Source of the DNA: Melastoma dodecandrum
Lineage: Eukaryota > Streptophyta > Magnoliopsida > Myrtales > Melastomataceae
DNA: 64,000 nt
Direction of reading: 5' to 3'
Assembly (NCBI GenBank): GCA_029817715.1
Contig: JARUPY010000289.1
Span: 1-64,000, forward strand
Of the stretch, positions 53,602-63,274 are shown one piece after another. The notes under the pieces are model-generated. The model searched no databases, had not been told where the DNA came from, and saw only the letters and a list, made by a program, of their open reading frames with translations. A program made the position numbers and the translations under genes. Each line of letters starts with the position of its first letter. The first letter of the stretch is position 1.

Positions 53602-54140
53602 GGTCTAGCCCTCCGGATCGCGGTGCCGTCGCCTCTGCGCTCCTTTATGCTTTCGCTAAGCCTCTTTGGAGACGCGACGAAAGTCGGCCTGTGCAACCCC
53701 CGCTCGGCATGGTCGATGAGACGCCACAAATTTTCGACAGTGATTCGGGGCGAGCGGACAGCGGCGATCAAAGCCGGCCGCGCGGGGACGCTGGATATGC
53801 CGGATGATTCGATAGGCTCCATCGCCTGGCTCGCCCGGGTCCTCGGCGACGCGTGGGCGCCCGCGCCGGACCCGATCGCCGAGATGCGTGCCCCTGCGGC
53901 AACGGATGCCACGCCGGCGCTACCGCAGGCAGCGCTTGCGGATCGGCGCGCGCGGCGGCGACGCGCGAGGCGTATCTCGGCGCGCACGCGATAAATCGGC
54001 CCAGGGTCCGGCGGGCCCGTGACGTTTCCCAGGGATAAGCCCCGATTGACGGATGGCGCAGGCGCGTCATTTGCCTGTCACCGTGGACGCCGCAGGGTCC
54101 GCCCGCGCGATCGATCCCGCCGCCGCCCGAGGAATGCTCG
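53602..54140. other. Mostly non-coding stretch before zwf
   Basis: The region has AT-richer blocks near 53640-53760 and probable promoters for zwf. Apart from the weak small gene at 53713-53994 I see nothing definite. Confidence 0.4.
53713..53994 (+). CDS. Small hypothetical protein (doubtful)
   Basis: A 93-residue frame starts [21 protein letters not shown], continues [17 protein letters not shown] and ends in an Arg-rich tail. No family is recognised and there is no good ribosome site. It may be a remnant or chance. Confidence 0.25.
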   Translation, partial: SMRRHKFSTVIRGERTAAIKAGRAGTLDMPDDSIGSIAWLARVLGDAWAPAPDPIAEMRAPAATDATPALPQAALADRRARRRRARRISARTR

Positions 54141-55676
54141 ATGACCGATGATAATGCCAAGCAAGCCGTCTCGAAGCCGAAGACCCCCGAGCCCTGCGCC
54201 ATCGTCATCTTCGGCGCTTTCGGCGACCTGACGAAGCGGCTCGTCATGCCGGCGATCTACAACCTCGCCACCCAAAAAATCCTGCCGGAGAAGCTCGCCC
54301 TGATCGGCGTCGACCTCGCCGAGGGCGACAAGGCGGCCTGGGTCAAGCACCTGCACGAGATGCTGGAGAGCTTCGTCGGCAACGCGGCGTCGGAGTTCGA
54401 CGTCGACCACATCGAGGAGGATACGTGGTCGGCGCTCGCCAGCAAGATGTCCTACGTGCGCGGCGACATGACGAAGCCCGACCTCTACGCCGATATCGGC
54501 AAGGCGCTCGACAAGGCGGGCTTCGGCCAGGGCAACGCGATCTTCTATTTCGCGATCGCGGATCGCTTCTTCGCGACCGTCGCCAATCAGCTCGGCGAGG
54601 CGAAGCTGACCAAGCAGGACGACAAGCACTGGCGCCGCGTCGTCGTCGAAAAGCCGTTCGGCCACGACGTCGCCTCCGCGCAGGCGCTCAACAAGAGCCT
54701 GCTTCAGACCCTGGAAGAGGACCAGATTTTCCGCATCGACCACTTCCTCGGCAAGGAAACGGTCCAGTCGATCATGACCTTCCGGTTCGCGAACGGCATG
54801 TTTGAGCCGATCTGGAACCGCGACCGCATCGACCATGTCCAGATTACCGCGGCCGAGGTGGTCGGCGTCGAAGCGCGCGGCAAGTTCTATGAGGTGACGG
54901 GCGCCCTGCGCGACATGATCCCGAACCACCTGTTCACACTGATGGCGATGGTCGCGATGGAGCCGCCGGTCTCCTTCGACGCCAAAGGCATTCGTGACCG
55001 AAAGGCGGAGCTTTTCGCTTCGATGCCGCCGCTGAAGCCGCACGATGCCGTGCGCGGCCAGTACGAGGCCGGCGAGGTCGGCGGCAAGCAGAAGCAGGCC
55101 TATCGCAAGGAACCCAACGTCTCGCCGCAATCGAACATCGAGACGTATGTCGCCATGCGCGTCGGCATCAATTCGTGGCGCTGGGCAGGCGTGCCGTTCT
55201 ATCTGCGGACCGGCAAGCATATGAGCGAGCGCCTGACCGAAATCGCCATTCGCTTCAAGCCGGCGCCCGCCGGCCATTTCGAGGGGACCGACGTCGAGGA
55301 GCTCTCGGCCAATTGGCTGGTTATCCGGATCCAGCCGCAGGAAGGCATCTCGCTGCAGTTCGAGGTCAAACGGCCGGGGCCGGAGGTCGAGCTGGCGACG
55401 GTGCGGATGGACTTCGCCTACAAGAACTTCTTCAAGCAGGAGCCGAACGTCGGCTACGAGACCCTCATCTACGATGTGATGATCGGCGACGCGACCTTGT
55501 TCAACCGTGCCGACATGGTGGAAGACGCCTGGCGCGTCGTGCAGCCGATCCTCGACGCCTGGGGCTCGGGCGGCTCGCCGGCGATGTATGCCTCCGGCGC
55601 CCCCGGACCGAAGGAGGCGGACGACCTGCTCGCGCGCGAGGGTCGCCATTGGCGCGAGGTCAAGGCGCGCGCATAG
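54141..55676 (+). CDS. zwf: Glucose-6-phosphate 1-dehydrogenase
   Basis: It oxidises glucose 6-phosphate with NADP+ or NAD+, the entry to the pentose phosphate and Entner-Doudoroff routes. The 511-residue protein has the coenzyme motif IVIFGAFGDLTKRLVMPAIYNL, VVVEKPFGHD, the active site FRIDHFLGKETVQ with catalytic His, and RWAGVPFYLRTGKHM. A GAGGA site precedes the ATG. pgl and edd, frequent partners, are not in the window. The next gene is convergent with a 1-base gap. Confidence 0.96.
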   Translation: MTDDNAKQAVSKPKTPEPCAIVIFGAFGDLTKRLVMPAIYNLATQKILPEKLALIGVDLAEGDKAAWVKHLHEMLESFVGNAASEFDVDHIEEDTWSALASKMSYVRGDMTKPDLYADIGKALDKAGFGQGNAIFYFAIADRFFATVANQLGEAKLTKQDDKHWRRVVVEKPFGHDVASAQALNKSLLQTLEEDQIFRIDHFLGKETVQSIMTFRFANGMFEPIWNRDRIDHVQITAAEVVGVEARGKFYEVTGALRDMIPNHLFTLMAMVAMEPPVSFDAKGIRDRKAELFASMPPLKPHDAVRGQYEAGEVGGKQKQAYRKEPNVSPQSNIETYVAMRVGINSWRWAGVPFYLRTGKHMSERLTEIAIRFKPAPAGHFEGTDVEELSANWLVIRIQPQEGISLQFEVKRPGPEVELATVRMDFAYKNFFKQEPNVGYETLIYDVMIGDATLFNRADMVEDAWRVVQPILDAWGSGGSPAMYASGAPGPKEADDLLAREGRHWREVKARA

Positions 55677-55677
55677 C

Positions 55678-56339
55678 CTAATGCCAGTGCGGCGGGACGG
55701 TGCGCGGGTAGCCGGGCAGCGCTTCGATCCGCGCCATCCAGGCGGCGATCGCCGGGTAGCGCTCGGCGAGCGGCGTCAGGCCGAGATCGAGATCCGCCGC
55801 GCGCGGATCGGCGAGCCCGCGCTCCAGCGTCGGCAGGAACGGGTAGAGGTGGATGTCGGCCGCCGACAGCGCATTGCCAGCGAGGTGCGACTGCAGGCCG
55901 AGCCGCGCTTCCAGGAGCGCCAGCTCCTTGTGGACGGTCTCCGCGGCCTTGGCCATCGCCGGCGGGTCGAGCGGGCCCTTGCCGAACAAGAGCGGCACGA
56001 TGAGCCCGCGCAGCGGCGCCTCGATGTAGGAGGCCTGCTCGTTGACCTCCTGCATGATCGTCGCCGCCTCGAACGGCGTGCGCCCGTAGAGCGGAGGATC
56101 GGGATAGGGCACGGTCGAGGTAGTAGATGATCGCCTGCGACTCGCGCACGGCGACGTCGCCGTCGGTCAGCACGGGCAGGGTCGCGCGCGGGTTGAGCGC
56201 CAGGAACTCGGGCGATCGGGTGGCGCCGCCGGCGAGGTCGACCAGGGTCGACTTGTAGGGCACGCGCTTGGCTTCCAGCGCGAGAAGGCAGCGCCCACGC
56301 GTAGGGGCCGCCGCTGGTCCAGAAGAACTCGATCGCCAT
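55678..56339 (-). pseudogene. Glutathione S-transferase family protein (frame broken as assembled)
   Basis: The N-terminal thioredoxin half reads MAIEFFWTSGGPYAW, then in another frame ALEAKRVPYKSTLVDLAGG, LNPRATLPVLTDGDVAVRESQAIIYYL. The helical half in a third frame reads PLYGRTPFEAATIMQEVNEQASYI, LSAADIHLYPFLPTLERG and RYPAIAAWMARIEALPGYPRTVP. Single-base changes near 56292 and 56115 explain the two switches. It is otherwise a full-length GST of about 220 residues, using glutathione on an unknown substrate. Probably intact in the organism. Confidence 0.8.
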
Positions 56340-56357
56340 CGCTCGCTCCCGGGCGGC

Positions 56358-56537
56358 GGATCCTCACCCGCGAAGCGGGGGGGGGGGACCGTGCGAAGCA
56401 CGGTGGAGGGGGCTGCCGCCGCTCCAATCTCGATCGATTGATAGCTGTCGCCGCGCGATCGGACCATAGGTCGAAGCGGTGGCCGCCCCCTCCACCATCC
56501 TTCGGAAGGTCCCTCTTTCCCGCTGCGCGGGTGAGGA
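56358..56537. repeat. Long imperfect inverted repeat with G11 run
   Basis: Arms of about 58 bases (56358-56416 and 56480-56537) face each other: tcctcacccgcgaagcggg against cccgctgcgcgggtgagga, and ggtggagggggctgcc against ggccgccccctccacc. The left arm holds 11 consecutive G (56377-56387). It lies between the GST and dsbB genes. Confidence 0.75.
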
Positions 56538-56542
56538 TGCGC

Positions 56543-57047
56543 CTAGCGGCGTGCGCCCGCGATGGCCACGCCGACGATCGCCAGAGACGCGAGCGCGTTC
56601 CAGCCGGCCAGCGAAAGACCGGCGATGCGGATCGCCACGGCGTCGCAGCGCACGACGTGCGTCGTCTGCAGCTGGTGCAGGAAGTCGGCGCTCGACGTCG
56701 GGCGGGTGATCGCGCCGGTGCAGCTCGTCGGGCCGGGCCAGAAGGCCCCATTCGACGCCGGAATGGTAGGCGCCGAAGATCGCGCTCGCGAGGAAGAGCA
56801 GGGCAACCAGCGCAAAGCCCGCGCGGGCGGCGCCGGCGGGGCCGCGCCAGGCGAGCGCGAGCGTCAACGCGGCGAGCGGGATGCCGGCATAGTACGGCCA
56901 GCGCTCCTTCAGGCACAGTTCGCAGGGCAGGTAGCCGGCGGCCTGGAAGGCGAGGGCGCCGGCGATCACCGCCACGATCAGCGCAAGCGCCGTCGCGGCC
57001 GGGCCGACCTGAGCGCGGGAAAGGCCTCGCGGAACGGCGGCATCCAT
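56543..57047 (-). pseudogene. dsbB: Disulfide bond formation protein DsbB (frame broken as assembled)
   Basis: This four-helix inner-membrane protein reoxidises DsbA and passes electrons to quinone. The first helix AATALALIVAVIAGALAF is followed by the quinone-side Cys pair in GYLPCELCLKERWPYY. The periplasmic loop carries the second pair in TSCTGAI and VVRCDAVAI, after a frame change. It ends LASLAIVGVAIAGARR. One extra C near 56748 explains the break. It lies 13 bases after the YqaA-like gene, so the two are cotranscribed. Confidence 0.85.
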
Positions 57048-57060
57048 CGGAAGAACCCCG

Positions 57061-57709
57061 CTAGAGAACCTTGGTGGCGATGTAGAAGCCGGCGACGATC
57101 GTCGCCAGCAGGACCGCCAGAAAGGCGCCGAAATGGCGATCGAGGAAAGCCCGGATCCTGTCGCCGAACAGCCTGAGAAGCACCGCCAGCACGAAGAAGC
57201 GCGCGCCGCGCGTCACGATGCAGAGGAGCACGAACAGCGGCAGGTTCGAACCGGAAGATGCCGCAGACGATGGTGACGAGCTTGAAGGGGATCGGCGTCA
57301 GCCCCTTCAACAGGATCACCAGCGCGCCCCACTTGTGGAAGAAGGCCTCGGCGGCGGCCATCTTGCCCGCGTAGCCGTAGAGGTGGATCAGCCAGAGGCC
57401 GATCGTGTTGTAGAGCAGCGCGCCGATCGCGTAGCCGAGCAGCGCGCCCAGCACCGAGCCTGCCGTGCAGATGCCCGCGTAGAGCCACGCGCGCCGCGGC
57501 CGCGCCAGCGACATCGGCGCGAGCAGGAGGTCCGGGGGCAACGGGAAGAACGAGCTCTCCGCGAACGCGATGATGCCGAGCGCCCAGGGCGCGGACGGCT
57601 TCTCCGCCAGCGCCAGGGTCCAATGGTAGAGCCGCTGCATCGGGCTCTCGCGCGGCGTCGCGACGGGCTCGATCGGATAGGCATCGGCGGTTCGGCTCGG
57701 GTCGCTCAT
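57061..57709 (-). pseudogene. YqaA/DedA-like membrane protein (frame broken as assembled)
   Basis: The VTT-type membrane protein of about 215 residues reads LGIIAFAESSFFPLPPDLLLAPM, then AGSVLGALLGYAIGALLYNTIG, FFHKWGALVILLKGLTPIPFKLVTIVCGIF, motifs of the YqaA/SNARE-associated family related to lipid scramblases. An extra G near 57253 breaks the frame; the other frame continues LPLFVLLC and ends LATIVAGFYIATKVL. The start at 57709 (MSDPSRTAD) suits the family. dsbB follows. Confidence 0.82.
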
Positions 57710-57981
57710 GTATCGCTTTCGGCGTGGCTGTCGGCTGCTTGCCGCCTGCTGCGCGGCTAAAGCAGGCCTGAGGCGTAAAGATGATTCGGGCTCCCCATAT
57801 AGGGAGACGAGGTTGCGGCTTCCTTGCCACGCCGCGCCGGAAACGCGCGCGCACGGCCTACGGCCAAGCCGCCGCAATTCGACGCACCGCCACCGCGATG
57901 CTACGGTCTTGCCCGAAGCCGGCGACGGCCGCCATGAAAGAGGCGCATTGCGGAGAGGACCACACGCATGATCGGGACCCG

Positions 57982-58785
57982 ATGACGCTCATCCGTTCGG
58001 CCGTCTTCCATGTCGTGTTCTACGTCACCTTCATCGCGATGATGATCGTCGGGCTGCCGTGCCTCGTCCTGCCGCGCGCGGCGACGATGGGGCTGGTGCG
58101 CCTGTGGGCGAACGTCTCGCTGAAGCTGCTGGCGGTGATCTGCGGTACGCGGATCGAGTTCCGCAACCTCGCCCTGCTGCCCAAGGGCGCGTCGATCCTG
58201 GCCGTCAAGCACCAGTCCTTCCTCGAGACCTTCGCGCTGATCACGGTGCTCGACGACTACGCCTTCGTGCTCAAGAAGGAGCTGCTGGCGATCCCCTTCT
58301 TCGGCTGGTACGCGCGGCGCGCCGATCAGATCGGCATCGACCGCGAGAAGCGGGCGGCGTCGCTCGGCAAGCTGCAGAGCGCGGTCCGCGACAAGCTGGC
58401 CGAGGAGCGCCAGGTCGTGATCTTTCCGGAGGGGACGCGCCGGCCCGTCGGCATGCCGCCGGCCTACAAGCCCGGCGTCGCGGCGCTCGTCGCCGACAGC
58501 CGTGTCCCGTGCACGCCGGTCGCGTTGAACTCGGGCCTGTTCTGGCCGCGGCGCGGCTTTTTGCGCCGGCCCGGGACGGTGGTCATAGAGTTCCTGCCGC
58601 CGATCGCGCCCGGCCTGCCGCGGCGCGACTTCATGCGGGCGGTGCAGGAGGCTATCGAGCCGGCGACCGACGCGCTCGTCGCACGCGCGCTGGCCGACGA
58701 TCCGCGTCTGCGCGAGGCGATGGCCCGCGAGATGGCCGAACGCCCGGCCGAGCCCCCACGGAAGGGCCACGCCGCGGCTGCGTGA
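57982..58785 (+). CDS. plsC: 1-acyl-sn-glycerol-3-phosphate acyltransferase
   Basis: It makes phosphatidic acid from lysophosphatidic acid at the inner membrane. The 267-residue protein starts with a membrane helix (AVFHVVFYVTFIAMMIVGLPCLVLP). The catalytic block is VKHQSFLET, a HX4E form of the usual HX4D. GWYARRADQIGIDRE, VVIFPEGTRRP and PCTPVALNSGLFWPRRGF follow. The ATG at 57982 is the natural start. It is the first plus-strand gene after the leftward YqaA-dsbB group. Confidence 0.92.
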   Translation: MTLIRSAVFHVVFYVTFIAMMIVGLPCLVLPRAATMGLVRLWANVSLKLLAVICGTRIEFRNLALLPKGASILAVKHQSFLETFALITVLDDYAFVLKKELLAIPFFGWYARRADQIGIDREKRAASLGKLQSAVRDKLAEERQVVIFPEGTRRPVGMPPAYKPGVAALVADSRVPCTPVALNSGLFWPRRGFLRRPGTVVIEFLPPIAPGLPRRDFMRAVQEAIEPATDALVARALADDPRLREAMAREMAERPAEPPRKGHAAAA

Positions 58786-58910
58786 TCCGAGGGAGCGACG
58801 GCTTCAGCCGCCGTCGCGCCGGAGGCGCGTGCTCCTGCGCGTTCATTCGCACATGCTCCGCGCGCTCGGCGACCATCGTGTAGACGCGACCGTCGAGCGC
58901 GAGCATTCCG

Positions 58911-59237
58911 TCAGCGATACGGAAGCACGTCTCCGAATTGGCGCTTGAGCGCATCGGGCATAAGTCGAGCAATCGATGTCTCGAGACCCATTCCGTCGTC
59001 GCGGTAGGCGCGCCCATCCGACGAGACGATGCCGTCGTGAACACGCAGACGCCGAGGACCGCCGTCTCCGCTGACGACAATGACGAACCCGCGAAATCCG
59101 AGCGGCTCATCGTCGTTCGCGTTGGGCACCGGCGCCGTCCGAGCCCGCAAAAGCTCCGAAATCCGCGCAGCCTGCTCCGCGGTCGGCGTCCATTCCGGGT
59201 TCGCCCGGCCCGAAAAGATATCGATCTCGATGGTCAT
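58911..59237 (-). CDS. Unknown protein with F-SG-x-x-NP-x-W domain
   Basis: The 108-residue protein begins TIEIDIFSGRANPEWTPTAEQ and continues GFRGFVIVVSGDGGPRRLRVHDGIV. The same pattern opens its neighbour at 59293-60150 (TLNVFSGKPNPSWLLSDKQ, then GYRGLSITREA, LLHEGIL). It is therefore a one-domain paralogue of that protein. An in-frame ATG at 59273 would add 12 residues. There is no signal peptide. I know no assigned function for this domain. Confidence 0.7.
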   Translation of the reverse strand: MTIEIDIFSGRANPEWTPTAEQAARISELLRARTAPVPNANDDEPLGFRGFVIVVSGDGGPRRLRVHDGIVSSDGRAYRDDGMGLETSIARLMPDALKRQFGDVLPYR

Positions 59238-59292
59238 GCGCGCCGATGCTGTTGCGGTTGCGTCCTGGTGCATGACCTCTCCTCGGAGCGCT

Positions 59293-60150
59293 TCAGCGGA
59301 TATGCACGGTCCGCCGCGTGACCATGTAGCTGCAGAAATCAGTATAAGGACCGCGATTGCAGGCTCGCGGGTCCGTGATCTTGTGACCGGAATTGTCGAC
59401 ATCGCGGGCGGCCGTGGCACCGGGCTTGTGCGACCAGCATCCTACCTTGTCCTGACGATACCAGTGAAAATCCATGTTTGGCCAGATGACGAGCGCGACA
59501 TACCAGCCGTGGCCCGAGGCGAGCGGGTTCGTGAAATTGGCGGCGGGCACCAGCCCGTCCGACTGCGCGGCCGGCTGGACGCTGCCGCAGCTCATCTTGG
59601 AGTACATGTGTCCCGCCGCGCGGCCGGGCTGCGCGAATGTGTTGGTGATTTGGTCGTTGGCGTAGTTGTAGCAATTGTTGTGAGGCTGAACCGACGGGAT
59701 GTTCCATTTTACCGGATCGTAGACCGGCGCATCCGCCGCATGGCAGGTTGGGCAGGATGACTTGCTCGACGACTGCGGCAAAGCCATCTCGCTCGCCGCC
59801 AAACGTGCGTTCACGTGATCGATGACGACCTTCGGGATGGAGCGAGGCGCGCTTTTCATCAGCCAAGATTCCAGATCGGCACCTGCGACCCTGTTGGCGG
59901 CGCCGTCGGCGTGCAGGTCGAGGATACCCTCGTGCAGAAGCATCGACAGCGGACCGGCCGGATGGCCGGCTTCCCGCGTAATCGACAATCCACGGTAGCC
60001 GAGGCCGCCGAAGCTCCCGCTGGGCCGGTTCGCCGTCAGCTCCTTCGCGGAGGCCAGCCGCTCATGCAATTCGGCATCCTGCTTGTCGGACAACAGCCAG
60101 GACGGGTTGGGCTTGCCGGAAAACACATTGAGGGTGACGCGCGATGTCAT
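59293..60150 (-). CDS. Unknown two-domain protein with Cys/His-rich C-terminal domain
   Basis: The 285-residue protein shares its first 100 residues or so with the next gene (VFSGKPNPSWLLSDKQ, GYRGLSITREAGH). The C-terminal 160 residues hold CPTCHA, then HNNCYNYANDQITNTFAQPG, GHGWYVALVIWPNMDFHWYRQD, GCWSHKPGATAARDVDNSG and DPRACNRGPYTDFCSYM. The ordered Cys (NNCYNY), His (DFHWYR) and Asp/Asn (DVDNSG) could form a cysteine-hydrolase triad, but I recognise no named family. Seven or more Cys suggest metal or disulfides. There is no signal peptide. It precedes its paralogue in the same direction by 55 bases, so they are probably one transcript. Confidence 0.75.
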   Translation of the reverse strand: MTSRVTLNVFSGKPNPSWLLSDKQDAELHERLASAKELTANRPSGSFGGLGYRGLSITREAGHPAGPLSMLLHEGILDLHADGAANRVAGADLESWLMKSAPRSIPKVVIDHVNARLAASEMALPQSSSKSSCPTCHAADAPVYDPVKWNIPSVQPHNNCYNYANDQITNTFAQPGRAAGHMYSKMSCGSVQPAAQSDGLVPAANFTNPLASGHGWYVALVIWPNMDFHWYRQDKVGCWSHKPGATAARDVDNSGHKITDPRACNRGPYTDFCSYMVTRRTVHIR

Positions 60151-60364
60151 GTCACGGCTCCGATGCGATGGTTGAAAATCGATTTGCTTCCCCAAAGTGG
60201 ACAAGGAGGAATGCGCAAAGCAATTGTTACATAGTCTTATTATGAAAGTGATTGGACCGACGGCGCGACGTGCCTGGGGAGCCGACGCCAAATGCCCCTT
60301 GCCAACCCGCTCCGCTCGCCGCACAGTCCGGAACCGTTCGAAACAGCAGGAGACGAGGCCGCAT

Positions 60365-60721
60365 ATGGCGTCCTTGAGCTTGCGCATATCGCTCGATCCC
60401 GGCGGCCGGGTCGGCCCGGGCAAGATCGAGCTCCTGGAGAAGATCGCCGCTTGCGGCTCGATCTCGGCGGCCGGGCGCGCCATGGCGATGTCCTACAGGC
60501 GCGCCTGGGAGCTGGTCGAGGAGATGAACTCGATGTTCGCGGGCCCCGTCGTCGAGCGGCAGGTCGGCGGCAAGAACGGCGGCGGTGCAACCCTGACGCC
60601 GCTCGGCCTCGCACTCGTCACCCGCTACCGGGCAATCGAGAAGGCGGCGCACGACGTCGCCCGCGGCCACCTCGACCAGCTACAGAAGGACGTCCTCAAG
60701 GCCGAGGCCGCCGCGCCCTGA
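60365..60721 (+). CDS. ModE-like winged-helix regulator
   Basis: The 118-residue protein is a single winged helix-turn-helix of the ModE N-terminal / LysR type: GKIELLEKIAACGSISAAGRAMAMSYRRAWELVEEMN, then VVERQVGGKNGGGATLTPLGLALVTRYR. There is no molybdate-binding Mop domain. Such short forms regulate molybdate or other metal genes. The start at 60365 fits the family. It is convergent with the efe operon, ending 3 bases from efeB. Confidence 0.85.
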   Translation: MASLSLRISLDPGGRVGPGKIELLEKIAACGSISAAGRAMAMSYRRAWELVEEMNSMFAGPVVERQVGGKNGGGATLTPLGLALVTRYRAIEKAAHDVARGHLDQLQKDVLKAEAAAP

Positions 60722-60724
60722 GAA

Positions 60725-62082
60725 TCAGGCCGGCCGGCGCTCGACGAGTCCCTTGCCGAGATAGTCGCTCGCGTCGCGCACGCCCGGCAGCGCGAAGAAA
60801 TAGCCGCCGCCGAACGGCTTGATGTACTCCTCCAGCGCCTCGCCGTTCAGCCGTCCTTGCACGGTGAGGAACCCGGCGTCGAGGTCCGATTGAAAGCAGA
60901 TGAACAGCAGCCCCATCTCGAGCTGTCCGGCCTTGGTGATCGAGTCGCGCGCAAAATTGTACGGACGCCGCAGGATCAGGTTCTTCCGCGTATCCGGCGT
61001 GCGCGGGTTGGCGAGGCGGATGTGTGCAGTGGTCGGGATCGTCTTGCCCTGCGCGCCCGAATAGTCCGGCACGTCCCGCTCGTGAGCCATGCCGAGCGGC
61101 GCGCCCGACATCTTCTCGCGGCCGAAGATCGTCTGCTGCTCGCCGAGCGGCGTCCTGTCCCAGCGCTCCACGGTCATGTGGATGAGGCGCACGACCTGGT
61201 AGCTGCCGCCGTGCGTCCAGGCGGGCTCGTCGGCGTCGGGCTTCACCCAGACGAGCTCGTCCATCAGCGGCTTGTCCTGCGCATTGATGTTGGCGGTGCC
61301 GTCCTTGAAGCCAAGCAGGTTGCGGATCGTGTCCTTGCCGAGCTTCTTCAGCGTGTGCGGCGGCAGGAAACCGTTCATCGTCCAGCGCACCGAGAGCAGG
61401 TCCGGCGTGCACCGCACGATCTCGCGCAGCGCGTGCAGGTTGGTCTCGGCGGTGTTGGCGCAGAATTGCAGGACGAGGTCGCCGTGGCAGCGGTCGGCCT
61501 GCAGCGCGTCGTTGGGGAACTGCTCCATCGCCACGAGCCGCCGGGGCCGCTGCGCCGCGAGGCCGAAGCGCTCGTCGAACAGCGAGGCGCCGACGCCGAC
61601 CGTCACGGTGAGATTGTCGGGAAACACGTCGGGGCCGAGCAGGCCGTTGTCCGGCGCCGGCATCTGCGGATTGCTCGGCTTGAGCATGCCGCCCTTGGTC
61701 AGGAAGGCGATGCGCTCGGTGAGAACCTCGAAGAGCCGCTGCAAGTCGGCGCGGTCGCTCGCGAGCACGTCGAAGGATGCGACGATGGCCGCGGCCGGCT
61801 GCGGGTTCACGATACCGGACTGGTGCAGGCCGTAGAAGGGCTGAGCCTCCTGCGTGCCGTCGTTGTCGAAATCGTGCGGGGGCGGCATCGTGAGCGTGGT
61901 CGGCGGCCAGGCTGTCGGCCGAGATGATGTGATCGTGCGTCGGCGTCTGTGCGTCGGCGCGCGTGCCGATGGCGGCGCCGCCGGCAAGCCCGGCCGCGCC
62001 GAGCAGCAGGGAGCGGCGCGACGCCAGCACGTCGGCGCCGGAAAACGGGCATGCGCCCTGCTTTTTTCGATCGGTCGGCCAT
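60725..62082 (-). pseudogene. efeB: EfeB deferrochelatase/peroxidase (frame broken near 5' end)
   Basis: This periplasmic haem-dependent DyP-type peroxidase of the EfeUOB iron system is Tat-exported: [19 protein letters not shown] carries the twin Arg. After the breaks the main frame runs [37 protein letters not shown] with the DyP GxxDG motif, [16 protein letters not shown] and [12 protein letters not shown]. Frame changes lie near 62040 and 61880; the remaining 380 codons are intact. It starts 4 bases after efeO, forming an operon. Confidence 0.88.
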
Positions 62083-62086
62083 GGCG

Positions 62087-63242
62087 TCAGTCGATGCCGA
62101 GCGTACCGCGCAGCTTCGACAAGTCCTCGGCGAGCGCCGTGATCGGGCCTTTCAGCGACTTGCGGTCGTCGTCCCTCAGCGCCTCGTAGCTCTCGAAGCC
62201 GCCGCCCTTCGCCTTGTACTTGGCGAGGTCCTTGTCGACCTTGGCGAAATTGCCCTCGACGCGGGTCAGCAGCGCCGGGTCGCGCGTCTTGAGGTCGGAC
62301 TTCAGCAGCGAGACGATCTTCTGCGCGCCGTCGACGTTGGCCTGGAAGTCCCAGAGGTCGGTGCGCGAGTAGCGGTCCTCCTCGCCGGAGATCTTCTTCG
62401 AGGCGACCTCCTCGATCAGCTCGGCGGCGCCGCCGACCAGCACCTTCGGCGTGATCTTGAGCCTGGCGATGCGGCTCTGCAGGTCGTTCGCGTCCTTCAT
62501 CAGCTGGTCCGCATAGGTCTCGAGGCCCTTCGTCGTGTTCTGCGAGAAGAGGCCGTACTCGAGGCGGTGGTAGCCGGAGAACTTCGGATCGGCTTCCTTC
62601 TTCTCGTAATCGTCGGCTCGCGAATCCATGCTCTTGTCGAGGTCGTCGAACACCTCGGCGACCGGTTCGATGCGCTCGTAGTACATGTGCGCCGGCGCAT
62701 AGGCCTTCTGCGCCGCCTCGAGCTTGCCGGCCTTCACGGCCTCGACGAGCACGCGCGTGTTCTCGACGAGACGATCGACCTCGGTGGCGACGTAGCCCTT
62801 ATAGGTGTCGATGATCGCGTCGAGGTTGCCGGCCTTCGGCTCCTCCTCGCCCTTGGTCGCGACCTTGACGATCAGCTTGCCCTTCGGGTTCGACAGCAGG
62901 CCGCAGGTCATCTCGTACTCGCTCGGATCGAGCTTGGTGGTCAGCGTCGAGGTGAAGCCCGGGATGATGTTCTCGCGCTCCTCAAACGACCATGTGGTCC
63001 TTCAGGATTTCCCACTCGACGCCGCGATGGCTCGCGTTCTTGATCTTGAAACTGACCTTCCGCGGCGGCACCGTTAGCTCCATCGGCTCGCAGCCCTTGT
63101 CGTCGATGGTGACGAGCACGTTCTGCGGCGCGGCGGCCTGGGCAGCGCCTTGGGCGGCGGCGGCGGTCGAAAGGAGCGCGGAGGCTAGGATGGCGCCGAG
63201 GAGCGCGGCGGCGATGGCGAGACGCGAGGACGAGTGGCGCAT
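62087..63242 (-). pseudogene. efeO: EfeO periplasmic iron-binding protein (one extra base)
   Basis: A signal peptide (RLAIAAALLGAILASALLSTAAAAQ) is followed by a cupredoxin domain (DDKGCEPMELTVPPRKVSFKIK, WEILKDHMVV). Then, after one extra T near 62988, the M75 imelysin-like domain continues: EERENI, GYHRLEYGLF with the HxxE motif, and a helical end. It would oxidise or bind Fe2+ and hand it to EfeU. Removing the extra T gives one protein of about 385 residues. It lies between efeU and efeB in one operon. Confidence 0.9.
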
Positions 63243-63274
63243 GGGTTCGGGTTCCGAGGTTCGGGCGGTGTAAT

